Source of the DNA: Oceaniferula spumae
GTDB lineage: Bacteria > Verrucomicrobiota > Verrucomicrobiia > Verrucomicrobiales > Akkermansiaceae
Reading direction: 5' to 3'
NCBI RefSeq assembly: GCF_042849255.1
Contig: NZ_AP026866.1
Coordinates: 434,001-498,000 of the forward strand
Length of the DNA stretch: 64,000 bases
Made by a program: the position numbers and the translations under genes. A model generated the notes under the pieces. The model saw nothing but the letters and a program-made list of their open reading frames with translations. It was not told the origin of the DNA and did not search any database. Positions 25,859 through 34,298 of this stretch are shown in pieces. Every line of letters starts with the position of its first letter. The first letter of the stretch is position 1.

Positions 25859-25975
25859 GCCGAACGTAGAGCTCAACCGCGCCGTGTAAAACAGATTTGC
25901 AACCATTCATGTGCTTAGCTCTCAGTGGTTTCTGGCTGTGGACGGTATCGCGTCGGATGAAGCGTCTTGTTAGGT
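25859..25975 (-). repeat. attC 13 (family A1)
   Basis: Serves the ORF-poor cassette 25976-26228. The core reads GTCTTGTTAGG. Confidence 0.9.
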
Positions 25976-26228
25976 GGAGATTATCACCGCTGCATGCCCT
26001 TGTTGTCAACCACGTGAACGACCGCCGCAAACCAAGAATCCAAGCACCGATGAATACCAAAAGCGTCTCCATCTGCATCGAGGTGAATCATGTTCGCGAA
26101 CGAATGACGATCTTCCACCATGTGCGATGATTGAGCTGGATGTTCATGTTCAACTGGGAAACCAAAAATGGATGAGCTACGAAAAATGTGCCAGGATGAT
26201 AGACGATCAAACCTCGAATGAACACGGA
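25976..26228 (-). other. cassette without a convincing gene
   Basis: 253 bases. A minus-strand frame from ATG at 26078 (METLLVFIGAWILGLRRS) runs through the whole attC before stopping, and a plus-strand frame crosses the cassette, but neither has good coding character. It may hold a promoter, a small RNA or a decayed gene. Confidence 0.5.
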
Positions 26229-26345
26229 GCCTAACGTAGAGCTCAACCGCGCCGTGTAAAACAGATTCACACCATTAACGTTTTTAGCTCTGCAAAGTCA
26301 TCGGACAACGAACGGTATCGCGTCGGATGAAGCGCCTTGTTCTCT
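26229..26345 (-). repeat. attC 14 (family A1)
   Basis: Serves the gene at 26348. Core end is CTTGTTCTC, a weaker match than the other sites. Confidence 0.88.
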
Positions 26346-26347
26346 CT

Positions 26348-26899
26348 TTATTTGTTTGCGAGGAACTTGCTCTCAAAATCGATGAAGCTTGGGCAATCCT
26401 TAACTCGATGTGCTCCCCTGTGATCTGTGACTAGGCTAAAAACCGTTGTGCCGTCAGCCTGCTCTGACCGGTAGGCAAATCTCAAGTGCGCGTAGGTATG
26501 TCGGTTCTCGTTGAAAAGTAGAACGTGATATATTCGACCGCTGGAAAGTGTTCTGACGTAGTTAGGGGATCGGTGTGACTGTCTAGCATGTGATAGTAAA
26601 GTGCCGATTGCATCTTGGTCAGGTGTGTCCAGTATGAGGTCTGCCTCCGCCCTCATGCCGTTGGGGTCCCACCAAGCTTTCAGGTCTGATGAATGCAAAA
26701 CCCACATGTGTGTAAATTCTTTTGTGCGCTTGCCCTCAAATGCGTTGATACACGATTCGTAGTCGATGTTGAAGGAGTCAAATTTATGATGCGGCGCTTT
26801 CCCCGGATTGGATAGCAGCACAAAAGCGAATATTGCTATGATAAGAAAGGCTATGCCGCCAAGGATTGCGAGCCATAGGTTTTTCGTTGATCCGTGCAT
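26348..26899 (-). CDS. cassette: single-helix membrane protein
   Basis: 183 residues. One N-terminal transmembrane helix (LWLAILGGIAFLIIAIFAFV) and a soluble, probably periplasmic domain with Trp/His-rich motifs (FTHMWVLHSSDLKAWWDPNG) and RIYHVLLFNENRHTYAHLRF. No family recognised. Confidence 0.72.
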   Translation of the reverse strand: MHGSTKNLWLAILGGIAFLIIAIFAFVLLSNPGKAPHHKFDSFNIDYESCINAFEGKRTKEFTHMWVLHSSDLKAWWDPNGMRAEADLILDTPDQDAIGTLLSHARQSHRSPNYVRTLSSGRIYHVLLFNENRHTYAHLRFAYRSEQADGTTVFSLVTDHRGAHRVKDCPSFIDFESKFLANK

Positions 26900-26910
26900 G
26901 CAATTTTTTA

Positions 26911-27027
26911 GAGAACGTAGAGCTCAACCGCCGCCAGGACAACAGCTGAATACTCTCAATGGTTTTTTGCTCTCAGATATTTCTGGCTTAGGAACGGTTA
27001 ACGGTCGGATGAAGCGCCTTGTTCGGC
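26911..27027 (-). repeat. attC 15 (family A2-like)
   Basis: Serves the gene at 26998, which ends inside it. Confidence 0.9.
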
Positions 27028-27402
27028 CTGTTTCTTGGGTTTAACTTTCAAATACCAATCCGCTTTGCTTCTCTCTAGTATATTCTCAATTGGCATCGTG
27101 TCATCATAAGGAGTGCTCTTCTCAGTAATTTTAATGTCAACCCTATCTGACATCTTAGCCACATCATTCGATGTTCTATCAGATTCTACAAGAAATACAT
27201 TCAACTCTCCTTGCACTGCATCGCTGAGACCTACTTGTATCGCTTCCGATATAGATTCCAAAGATCGAAGATAGTTCCTTTCCGTTACAGTTAATTGCAC
27301 TTTCGTTATGTTAAGCGTGTGTGACTTAGCTGCTAATAATATAGCCAACACCATGTTAAAAATGATGCTTAACAACAGAACTATGATTGTGGGTTTCTTC
27401 AT
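26998..27402 (-). CDS. cassette: membrane-anchored protein with attC-encoded tail
   Basis: 134 residues. N-terminal helix (PTIIVLLLSIIFNMVLAILL) then a soluble alpha/beta domain. The final AEQGASSDR and stop codon are encoded by attC 15; the same tail ends the products at 29287, 30437 and 34927. Confidence 0.7.
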   Translation of the reverse strand: MKKPTIIVLLLSIIFNMVLAILLAAKSHTLNITKVQLTVTERNYLRSLESISEAIQVGLSDAVQGELNVFLVESDRTSNDVAKMSDRVDIKITEKSTPYDDTMPIENILERSKADWYLKVKPKKQAEQGASSDR

Positions 27403-27411
27403 ACTATTATT

Positions 27412-27519
27412 ACCGAACGTAGAGCTCAACCGCGCCGCGTAAAACAGATTCGTCGCCATTCACGTTCTTAGCTCACAATGGTTTCTGGCTCCCGGGCGGT
27501 ATCGAGTCGGATGAAGCGC
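27412..27519 (-). repeat. attC 16, left part (family A1, split by IS110)
   Basis: The site stops at GAAGCGC where the insertion sequence begins. The missing end, CTTGTTCGGCC, is found at 28863-28873 on the other side of the element. Together they restore a normal A1 site for the gene at 28892. Confidence 0.9.
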
Positions 27520-27585
27520 CTCATAAGATGGATTTGCACCGCCTGATAGGCTAACAAACTTGTTTCCCACAAGGAACCCAAAACG

Positions 27586-27666
27586 GCTGCGTGATGCAAT
27601 CTGGTGCAGCGCCAAGACCTCCGTTCGCCCGGATGAGTCTGTGAACAAGATCAGGCATCACGCAGC
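27586..27666 (+). ncRNA. hairpin, candidate bridge-RNA region of the IS110 element
   Basis: A perfect 12-bp inverted repeat, GCTGCGTGATGC at 27586-27597 and GCATCACGCAGC at 27655-27666, encloses a 57-base loop upstream of the transposase. IS110 elements are known to encode a structured bridge RNA in a non-coding end that pairs with target and donor DNA; this position and structure fit, but loops matching the attC target were not worked out. Confidence 0.45.
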
Positions 27667-27791
27667 TCTCCAGGCTTTCAAGTCCGAGCAGTATCTTAGA
27701 TCAACGAATCTGTTTTGATGAGACTGAGACTCTCCGGCCGGGAGGTGTTTTGAGTGCCGTGTCAGAAGCAAGCTTCCACAAACCAATTACT

Positions 27792-28814
27792 ATGAAACCA
27801 CTATCCACACCAGCCCCCTTTCTGGGAATCGATGTCGGCAGGGCGGACCTCTTCTGCCATGTCATCTCAATTACAGCCACAGAGTCCGGACGCTTCGACA
27901 ATACCCCCGACGGTATCCGCAGCCTTGTCTCATGGCTCTCTGAAATCGCGGACCCGGCTTCGGTTCTCGCCTGCCTTGAGCAGACCGGGCATTACGGCAA
28001 ACCGGTCGCCAGCGCCCTCCACACACTCGGAGTGCGGTCACTCCATCTGGTCAATCCCCGCCAGATCAAAGCCTTCGGCAACCAGAAGCTGAGACGCAAC
28101 AAGAGCGACACCGCCGACGCAAGACTCATCGCCCAGTTCCTCAGGTCGGAGCATGAGGAATTGCGTCCGTGGACTCCCCTTCCGGCTGATCATGACAAGG
28201 TCAAGGAACTCAGCCGCTACGCCGAGTCACTCACCCGGGATACCGCACGACTCAAAACCAAACTGGAAGCTGTCACACTCGTTGACGTCAGGCGCTCCAT
28301 CAACCGGCGCATCAAGGCCCAGCAGAAGGAACTCGAAACCATTCGTGGCAAAATATCGAAGATCGTCTCCAACAACACACAGCTCAGCGCCCAGAACTCT
28401 CTTCTGCACAGCATCCCGGGCCTCGGTGAAACCACCTGCCAGATCCTTCTCGCCGAGCTTCCCGAGATCGAACTCTTCGGAGACGCACGGCAACTCGCAG
28501 CCTGGGCGGGTGTCACCCCGAGGCATTTCGTCAGCGGCACGTCGGGCAAGTCGAGCACCCCCATCACCAAAGTCGGTTCTTCCAACTTGCGCAAAGCCCT
28601 CTACCTCCCGGCCATGACTGCGATGACCTACAACCCGCTGCTCAGGGAGTTCGCCCGGCGTCTCAAAGAGAATGGCAAAACCGGAAAACAGGTCGTCGTC
28701 GCTGTCATGCGAAAGCTCCTTCACCAAATCTACGGCATCCTCAAATCAGGGCAACCCTTCGATCCGGACAAGCGCGGCTTGAGAACCCCATTACCCTCAC
28801 CGGGCACCTCGTAG
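27792..28814 (+). CDS. IS110-family transposase (DEDD type)
   Basis: 340 residues from ATG at 27792 (an in-frame TTG 14 codons earlier is less likely). N-terminal RuvC-like domain with GIDVGRAD, CLEQTGHYG and KSDTADARL, the acidic catalytic positions; C-terminal Transposase_20 domain with LHSIPGLGETT and AAWAGVTPRHFVSGTSG, containing the catalytic Ser region. It recombines the circular form of the element into the target using a guide RNA in characterised relatives. Confidence 0.93.
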   Translation: MKPLSTPAPFLGIDVGRADLFCHVISITATESGRFDNTPDGIRSLVSWLSEIADPASVLACLEQTGHYGKPVASALHTLGVRSLHLVNPRQIKAFGNQKLRRNKSDTADARLIAQFLRSEHEELRPWTPLPADHDKVKELSRYAESLTRDTARLKTKLEAVTLVDVRRSINRRIKAQQKELETIRGKISKIVSNNTQLSAQNSLLHSIPGLGETTCQILLAELPEIELFGDARQLAAWAGVTPRHFVSGTSGKSSTPITKVGSSNLRKALYLPAMTAMTYNPLLREFARRLKENGKTGKQVVVAVMRKLLHQIYGILKSGQPFDPDKRGLRTPLPSPGTS

Positions 28815-28862
28815 AAGATCACTTTAAAACTTCAAATCACCGTTGACTTTTTAACGCAGTAT

Positions 28863-28873
28863 CTTGTTCGGCC
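28863..28873 (-). repeat. attC 16, right part
   Basis: CTTGTTCGGCC, the terminal core cut off from 27412-27519 by the insertion sequence. Confidence 0.85.
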
Positions 28874-28891
28874 ACTTTCTTCGTATCGGGG

Positions 28892-29182
28892 TCATACCAC
28901 TGCAACACTCGCAACATATATGCATAATCCGGAGGTATAGATGAGCATCCAAATTGCCAGCAACCAGTTCTGCCTACGATTACTCCGAATAACAGGCACA
29001 TAGGGAAATATCTGCAATACCACTGCTAATAGTATTCCTGATATCATTCCGTGCATGACCGCATATCTTGTATTGTCAGGTGAAAGCAACCAATCACCAC
29101 TCAATCCTAGATATACCCCACAGTATCCACAAATAATACCTAACACGACCGCCATGACGGCATAGAGGGTGCGTATTTTCAT
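28892..29182 (-). CDS. cassette: three-helix membrane protein
   Basis: 96 residues with three hydrophobic segments (residues about 5-25, 43-62, 73-95). Integral inner-membrane protein of unknown function. Its attC is the one split by the IS110 element, so it may no longer be mobile as a single cassette. Confidence 0.65.
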   Translation of the reverse strand: MKIRTLYAVMAVVLGIICGYCGVYLGLSGDWLLSPDNTRYAVMHGMISGILLAVVLQIFPYVPVIRSNRRQNWLLAIWMLIYTSGLCIYVASVAVV

Positions 29183-29199
29183 GTCTTCATATTATTATT

Positions 29200-29316
29200 G
29201 CCGAACGTAGAGCTCAACCGCCGGTGTGACAAGGTCGAAGGCAGCAAGTGGCTGATTACGTGAAATGTTTTCTGGCCTGGGAACGGTTAACGGTCGGATG
29301 AAGCGCCTTGTTCGGC
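29200..29316 (-). repeat. attC 17 (family A2)
   Basis: Serves the gene at 29287, which ends inside it. Confidence 0.92.
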
Positions 29317-29736
29317 CACTGTTCTTGGTACGGGAAATACTGTATAAGTGGCGAACAAGCACCACGGCCAACGTACGATAATCACACGTTCATTCTTACG
29401 AATACCCTCATACCATTGCTTCCTGCCCCAGCGATGAGTGACCATGCCCCACCTCACTGAAAGCAATCCATCTTCCCCAACAGATACATCTGATTTGTAT
29501 GGGGAAACGCCACCTGTCGTCGACACGCTTACCCACATCATAATATACGAAATTATCATATATAGAGGAGAAATCACAATCAGCCATGTAAAGTTCCAAC
29601 CCATAATCAGACAAACCAACATAATAAATATCGACCAAGACAACAACACTACGAAATGCCTCATTGAGATCGCGTGCCGTTGTAGCTCCGAAGTGTTCAA
29701 GTGGGAGGAAAATGAATGATGTTGATGGCTCTGCAT
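29287..29736 (-). CDS. cassette: two-helix membrane protein with attC-encoded tail
   Basis: 149 residues. Two adjacent helices (residues about 28-48 and 50-70) then a basic, Trp-rich domain (WGMVTHRWGRKQWYEGIRK), a layout like membrane proteins with a small PH-like domain. The 34927 cassette has the same plan. Ends AEQGASSDR from attC 17. Confidence 0.7.
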   Translation of the reverse strand: MQSHQHHSFSSHLNTSELQRHAISMRHFVVLLSWSIFIMLVCLIMGWNFTWLIVISPLYMIISYIMMWVSVSTTGGVSPYKSDVSVGEDGLLSVRWGMVTHRWGRKQWYEGIRKNERVIIVRWPWCLFATYTVFPVPRTVAEQGASSDR

Positions 29737-29747
29737 TTCTTATTATT

Positions 29748-29866
29748 GCCGAACGTAGAGCTCAACCGCGCGCCGTGTAAAACAGTTTCGCATCATTAAC
29801 GCTCTTAGCTCTACAACTTCCTCGGACAACGAACGGTATCGCGTCGGATGCAGCGACTTGTTGGGC
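29748..29866 (-). repeat. attC 18 (family A1)
   Basis: Serves the gene at 29875. Ends CAGCGACTTGTTGGGC, mixing A1 inner arms with the GCGACTTG end. Confidence 0.9.
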
Positions 29867-29874
29867 TTTTTAAT

Positions 29875-30342
29875 TTAATCTGTAATACGAGGCTTAAGAT
29901 CGCCAGAAGCAATTTTATCAAGAATGCTAATTTGTCGTTGCAGATCCTCGGGTGTTTGAATTGCGTCATCTGGATGCAACGGCGCTGACCATTGACAGAT
30001 CTCTGAGCGCCCTAATGCTATGTTCTGAATAGACTGAAGTGCTAAAATCCACTCTTGATAAATTTGATCTGGGTGAACGTCACTCTCAATTCGATCTGAG
30101 ATCTCGGATAGCACATTGCTCCTGTATTCCAGCATGCCATCAATCAGCTCTATGGATGACGATATACACAATTCAGGTTTACAATTCTTAACCGTCCCAC
30201 AACAAATTGGAAAACGCCAAACCCAATCAGCTGTGACCTCACTCAAATTTGGGATAGCATGTTCTAGTATACCTATCCCCATTACAGATTGAGGGAAAAC
30301 ATGTTTCTCAAAGGTAATTGGCCTGTAGTCGTACGAGTTCAT
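29875..30342 (-). CDS. cassette: soluble protein of unknown function
   Basis: 155 residues from MNSYDYRPITFEK. No signal peptide. Cys-containing segment WRFPICCGTVKNCKPELC followed by a long helical part. No family recognised. Confidence 0.66.
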   Translation of the reverse strand: MNSYDYRPITFEKHVFPQSVMGIGILEHAIPNLSEVTADWVWRFPICCGTVKNCKPELCISSSIELIDGMLEYRSNVLSEISDRIESDVHPDQIYQEWILALQSIQNIALGRSEICQWSAPLHPDDAIQTPEDLQRQISILDKIASGDLKPRITD

Positions 30343-30350
30343 ATTATCTA

Positions 30351-30467
30351 GCCCAACGTAGAGCTCAACCGCCGGTGAGACAAGGTCGAAGGCTCTGCGT
30401 GGTTGATTCCGTGAAATGGTTTCTGGCTGAGGCCGGTTAACGGTCGGATGAAGCGCCTTGTTCGGCC
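30351..30467 (-). repeat. attC 19 (family A2)
   Basis: Serves the gene at 30437, which ends inside it. Confidence 0.92.
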
Positions 30468-30862
30468 ACATTCTTGTATTCACGGGCAAGCTTCATGATA
30501 TGCCATCCTTCTTCAGGAAAATCATTATAGTGCTTATCATCTTCATGTGCCCAATACCGGAATTCATCTTCGTGAATGTGGAAATCTGAAACGAGACGAA
30601 CCAAGCTTGTTCTAACAGTTTCCTCGGGCGAACCTGCGCTCAAAGAATCTTCTAGACACTGAAAAATGAAACAGCCGAGAACGCGCTTCGCTAGATCTGA
30701 AGTTCCGTCTTCAGAATATAGACGTTCATAACGTGGCAAATCGCTCAAAGACGGAAAGGTGTATTCCCAGTCCTGGCACTTGAGCATATCGTTGACCGAA
30801 ACGCCCAAAGATTCAGCTACCTCCTTGGCACCTTCTTCTGTTGGAAATCGATGAGTGCTCAT
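30437..30862 (-). CDS. cassette: soluble protein with attC-encoded tail
   Basis: 141 residues, acidic and helical, no signal peptide. SLSDLPRYERLYSEDG and FHIHEDEFRYWAHEDDKHYN are the most distinctive parts. Ends VAEQGASSDR from attC 19. No family recognised. Confidence 0.68.
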   Translation of the reverse strand: MSTHRFPTEEGAKEVAESLGVSVNDMLKCQDWEYTFPSLSDLPRYERLYSEDGTSDLAKRVLGCFIFQCLEDSLSAGSPEETVRTSLVRLVSDFHIHEDEFRYWAHEDDKHYNDFPEEGWHIMKLAREYKNVAEQGASSDR

Positions 30863-30871
30863 ATAATTATT

Positions 30872-30989
30872 GCCGAACGTAGAGCTCAACCGCCGGTGAT
30901 TCAACCGTGGAATACACTCAATGGTTTTTTGCTCTCAAAGGTTTCTGGCTCACGGACGGTTAACGGTCGGATGAAGCGCCTTGTTAGAC
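30872..30989 (-). repeat. attC 20 (family A2 variant)
   Basis: Serves the gene at 30984, whose TAA stop is formed by the core CTAAC. Arm variant GCCGGTGATTCAACCGTGG shared with attC 29. Confidence 0.9.
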
Positions 30990-31373
30990 CAATTTTTTGA
31001 CACACCCATATTGCTCTGCTATTCCCTCTAAGTCATAATAAAGAGTGCCTGTATAATGTGGAAGTCCTTTCCGAATCGCTTTAATCAGATGGCATGCGAT
31101 ATTACCATTCATGTCATCACCATCTTCTGACCGGATCGTAAGCGTCATGCACATCAACGGAATAACCTCTCCCAAAAGCTCGCCTGGTGCCATAGATAAA
31201 AAGTATGCAGCCTGCATTCTGCAATCATTGCTATACTCGATATACGGAGCACAAATAGCACAGAGTGACAACACCATCTCGGGTTCACTCAATCTAGAAG
31301 CAAAATAACTCGTAGCTGATTCGTCTGAATGCATCGAATCAATCAATCGATCTCTTAGTCGGTTGAGGTTCAT
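30984..31373 (-). CDS. cassette: soluble helical protein of unknown function
   Basis: 129 residues from MNLNRLRDRL. Helical throughout (EMVLSLCAICAPYIEYSNDC, RMQAAYFLSMAPGELLGEVI), resembling small HEAT-like or immunity-type proteins, but no family can be assigned. Confidence 0.66.
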   Translation of the reverse strand: MNLNRLRDRLIDSMHSDESATSYFASRLSEPEMVLSLCAICAPYIEYSNDCRMQAAYFLSMAPGELLGEVIPLMCMTLTIRSEDGDDMNGNIACHLIKAIRKGLPHYTGTLYYDLEGIAEQYGCVKKLV

Positions 31374-31383
31374 ATTATTTTTG

Positions 31384-31500
31384 TCTAACGTAGAGCTCAA
31401 CCGCGCCGTGTAAACCGGTGTCGCATCATTCTAATTTTTAGTTCTACATCTCCATCTCACAACGAACGGTATCGCGTCGGATGCAGCGCCTTGTTAGGCC
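31384..31500 (-). repeat. attC 21 (family A1)
   Basis: Serves the gene at 31516. Confidence 0.92.
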
Positions 31501-31515
31501 TATTTTTTGAGTTAT

Positions 31516-31770
31516 CTATATGTAGCCTTCGGAAGAAACTTTAATCAACCGAATAACGCCAAAAACCAAGAATGCAATCCCAAGCGGAATGCAAACACGT
31601 GAAGCCAACAACATCATTCCGTAAATAGCCATTGCAGTCTGAGGAATAGGATCTCCTGGAGCCAACCATTCGATAATTCGATCTTGAGATCCTTCCACCA
31701 AGGAGGGCACGAAGAACATTAAGAAACCCGCACAAAGCAGAAATATTGGTAGCCCGATTCTGGATTTCAT
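31516..31770 (-). CDS. cassette: two-helix membrane protein
   Basis: 84 residues with helices at about residues 6-25 and 46-75. Starts only a few bases after the core of the family B attC 22. No family recognised. Confidence 0.62.
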   Translation of the reverse strand: MKSRIGLPIFLLCAGFLMFFVPSLVEGSQDRIIEWLAPGDPIPQTAMAIYGMMLLASRVCIPLGIAFLVFGVIRLIKVSSEGYI

Positions 31771-31777
31771 TATTATT

Positions 31778-31902
31778 GCCTAACGTCATAAGACACCCAT
31801 CCACTACCGGGGGCGCGCTACGACTTCGGGGTTAAGGGTTGGAATCATCTGAAATTTTCGACTCTGGACGGGTAGTGGATTGGTGTGCTCTGCCTTGTTC
31901 GC
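31778..31902 (-). repeat. attC 22 (family B)
   Basis: Serves the gene at 31914. An isolated family B site surrounded by family A sites. Confidence 0.92.
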
Positions 31903-31913
31903 CTGTTTTCGGT

Positions 31914-32321
31914 TTATGCAGTTGATGCGGTTGATGCTGGACGCCATGGAAGGAGTCCCTTCTGTGTCATGTAAGGAATCTCGTTGTTCTGGTCGTCGAC
32001 GTCGTAACAAACACCATCACGATGCCTGTAATACCTGCCACACCCTCGGCAGCGATAGTCAAAATGCATTGGCGGGTCCAGGCTGTATCCTAGGGATTCG
32101 TAATCCTTACTTCTCCAGCACCCACAGCGGCACTTTGGATGGTCTCGCGCTACCAAGTTAACCCAAATCCCGACGAGAAGTAATAGCCACATCGGAATTG
32201 TGCCAATGACAAATCCCCACGTCACACCCTTCAACGTGTCCTCGATAACGAATTTGCCCATCAAAGCTCCGAAGCCGGTTAAGGCAAGAAACCAGATTGG
32301 TAATGCACGGCAGAGGTTCAT
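31914..32321 (-). CDS. cassette: membrane protein with a Cys-rich zinc-ribbon-like tail
   Basis: 135 residues from MNLCRALPIW. Two transmembrane helices (residues about 8-25 and 33-58) followed by a cytosolic Cys-rich part with CRCGCWRSK and YRCRGCGRYY, a likely metal-binding ribbon. Unknown function. Confidence 0.68.
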   Translation of the reverse strand: MNLCRALPIWFLALTGFGALMGKFVIEDTLKGVTWGFVIGTIPMWLLLLVGIWVNLVARDHPKCRCGCWRSKDYESLGYSLDPPMHFDYRCRGCGRYYRHRDGVCYDVDDQNNEIPYMTQKGLLPWRPASTASTA

Positions 32322-32339
32322 CGGGTGGGGTTGTTTTTT

Positions 32340-32458
32340 GGCGAACGTAGAGCTCAACCGCGCCGTGTAAAACAGATTCGCAACCATTCACGTCTTTAGC
32401 TCTGCAAGTTCCTCGGACAACGAACGGTATCGCGTCGGATGAAGCGCCTTGTTCGGCC
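32340..32458 (-). repeat. attC 23 (family A1)
   Basis: Serves the gene at 32458, whose TAG stop straddles the boundary. Confidence 0.92.
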
Positions 32459-32856
32459 TAGTTCTTGGAGAAAATGCCACCACTCCAACTAGGTAAGAAT
32501 CGTGGTTCAATCTCACCAGAAACCAATTCGCTGAGTTCTGAAAGAGTCCCTCCTGCCTTGGCGATATGACGTCCTGTCTCTCGTATAGTAGTAGGCCATC
32601 CAACGATGATTTGGTATCGATCCTCTGCCGAAAAGCGATTCTGATTCTGAATTATCCATTGCGCTAAATCGGTTATGCACGATTTAACGAAACTCTCGGT
32701 TGTAGCCTCTGACTCCTGAGGATGAATTACAGTGAACAGATTGACTAGATCACCATCCCACTGAGGTCGAAAGCTTGTCCTGTGAATGCCAAACCCCTCC
32801 CAGGTAATTTCCTCATCAGGGATGTCGATGTCGGATGTGCGTTCTATCGCATTCAT
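32458..32856 (-). CDS. cassette: soluble protein of unknown function
   Basis: 132 residues from MNAIERTSDIDIPDEE, no signal peptide. ITWEGFGIHRTSFRPQWDGD and a helical DLAQWIIQNQNRF segment are visible. No family recognised. Confidence 0.67.
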   Translation of the reverse strand: MNAIERTSDIDIPDEEITWEGFGIHRTSFRPQWDGDLVNLFTVIHPQESEATTESFVKSCITDLAQWIIQNQNRFSAEDRYQIIVGWPTTIRETGRHIAKAGGTLSELSELVSGEIEPRFLPSWSGGIFSKN

Positions 32857-32865
32857 ATTATTATT

Positions 32866-32982
32866 GCCGAACGTAGAGCTCAACCGCCGGTGTGACAAGG
32901 TCGAAGGCTGTCGGTGGTTGATTCCGTGAAATGGTTTCTGGCTAAGAACGGTTAACGGTCGGATGAAGCGCCTTGTTAGCCC
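32866..32982 (-). repeat. attC 24 (family A2)
   Basis: Serves the gene at 32976, whose TAA stop lies in the core. Confidence 0.92.
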
Positions 32983-33545
32983 GATTTTGTCTTCTCCTTG
33001 GATATGACCTCACCGCTGGTAGCATCAAACACATACCTAAGGCCATCTATGGTGTCTAATATGAACTTATTATCCGTCTCTAACTTGCACTTAGGACCTC
33101 TCCAAAAATAGTGATTAACCGTAAGCTCAATCTTCTTAGGATCTTTTACCAGATCAATAGTCGAATAACTTTTGAGGAGCTTACCATCCTTGTAGAACTG
33201 CACAGCGACATGATCTTTGGAGAGTTCTCGCCCCGGGCTCCATGGCCCCATTCTCACAAGGTATCGTCCATCCATAGAAAGGAAAACTTGGTGCGAATAC
33301 CATCCAGAAACCCTATAAATCTCTTTCATCGAACCATCAGGTTGAAGCCTGTGCGCCACCCCATAAGGAGGGCTCACCATCACTCGATTCGGCGTATAAG
33401 CGTACCTTCCAGGCATCATAGAAAATGTAACAGTCTTCCAGTATTCACTTACAAATATTCTTGGTCTCTCTCCAGCTGGCCTGTCTGCCAAAATAGGCAA
33501 GTTCAAGGTCATCAGGACTAATAATGTGACTAGTGGAATCTTCAT
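32976..33545 (-). CDS. cassette: secreted beta-rich protein
   Basis: 189 residues, signal peptide MKIPLVTLLVLMTLNLPILA. The mature protein is beta-rich with display motifs such as VFLSMDGRYLVRMGPWSPG and LRYVFDATSGEVIS, resembling single blades of beta-propeller-type proteins. Unknown function. Confidence 0.74.
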   Translation of the reverse strand: MKIPLVTLLVLMTLNLPILADRPAGERPRIFVSEYWKTVTFSMMPGRYAYTPNRVMVSPPYGVAHRLQPDGSMKEIYRVSGWYSHQVFLSMDGRYLVRMGPWSPGRELSKDHVAVQFYKDGKLLKSYSTIDLVKDPKKIELTVNHYFWRGPKCKLETDNKFILDTIDGLRYVFDATSGEVISKEKTKSG

Positions 33546-33553
33546 TTATTATT

Positions 33554-33671
33554 GGCTAACGTAGAGCTCAACCGCGCCGTGTAAAACAGTTTCGCAACCA
33601 TTCACGATCTTAGCTCTCAATGGTTTCTGACTTCGAAACCGTATCGCGTCGGATGAAGCGCCTTGTTAGCC
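33554..33671 (-). repeat. attC 25 (family A1)
   Basis: Serves the gene at 33666, which stops on the core TAA. Confidence 0.92.
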
Positions 33672-34118
33672 TTCAATTATTCGGATGAGTGCCTGCACTA
33701 TCGATGTATCTTTCGTCTTAAAATATACAACGCACATAAACGGCTTATCTCCACTGGTTCTCAGGTCTGACCGGTCTGGGTTACTGTAGCTGTGCACTAT
33801 TGATTCTTTGTGCGCCTTGCAGAAGTCAACCCACCGCTTATTAACTTCGTAGGAAATCGGCACATCAGGAAAAATGAGCGTCGCTTTATCGAGTTCACCT
33901 GAAGCAACTAACGCCTCTAAACTCTCGTAAGGCTCTGTATAATCCTCAATTAGCGCCACTTCATGTGTAGGCGCGTCACTGTGCGCAAAAGGTTTCTCCA
34001 ACATATCGTCATAAGCCTTAATCACGGCCCAATGGTCGTTCTCTTCTTTATGTGGGGAAAATTTATAGCCCACCATAATACCAACGATCAACGTGATGAT
34101 TGGGATCAGTAATTTCAT
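33666..34118 (-). CDS. cassette: membrane-anchored or secreted protein
   Basis: 150 residues. N-terminal hydrophobic segment (LLIPIITLIVGIMVGYKF), probably an uncleaved anchor. The soluble domain contains KRWVDFCKAHKESIVHSYSN and CVVYFKTKDTSIVQALIR. No family recognised. Confidence 0.7.
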   Translation of the reverse strand: MKLLIPIITLIVGIMVGYKFSPHKEENDHWAVIKAYDDMLEKPFAHSDAPTHEVALIEDYTEPYESLEALVASGELDKATLIFPDVPISYEVNKRWVDFCKAHKESIVHSYSNPDRSDLRTSGDKPFMCVVYFKTKDTSIVQALIRIIEG

Positions 34119-34122
34119 TATT

Positions 34123-34240
34123 GGCTAACGTTTAGCTCAACCGACGCCTCAGCAACGGTCGAACATCTTAAAGGGTTTTTCTCGGGTAACAGCTACTCGC
34201 GTCAGAACGGTTAGCGGTCGGATGCAGCGACTTGTTCGAC
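34123..34240 (-). repeat. attC 26 (family A, GCAGCGACTTG variant)
   Basis: Serves the gene at 34299, with a 58-base gap. Same arm variant as attC 2, whose neighbouring cassette (17998) carries the paralogue of this gene. Confidence 0.9.
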
Positions 34241-34298
34241 TTAGATTCTCGAGTGTGTCGATAGAGCTACAAGACAATCTGAAAAAGCTCGCATCACG

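Larger units (their letters stand above)
27520..28862 (+). mobile_element. IS110-family insertion sequence inside attC 16
   Basis: About 1343 bases. Both junctions carry the dinucleotide CT (27520-27521 and 28863-28864); removing one copy with the element rebuilds GCGCCTTGTTCGG exactly as in neighbouring attC sites. A CT core and the absence of terminal inverted repeats fit IS110 elements. The longer non-coding end (about 270 bases) is upstream of the transposase and holds a large hairpin. Confidence 0.88.

Noticed and set aside
25974..26234. Plus-strand 86-codon frame in the ORF-poor cassette
   Set aside because: Opposite to every other cassette gene and without recognisable protein features; it starts at the attC edge.
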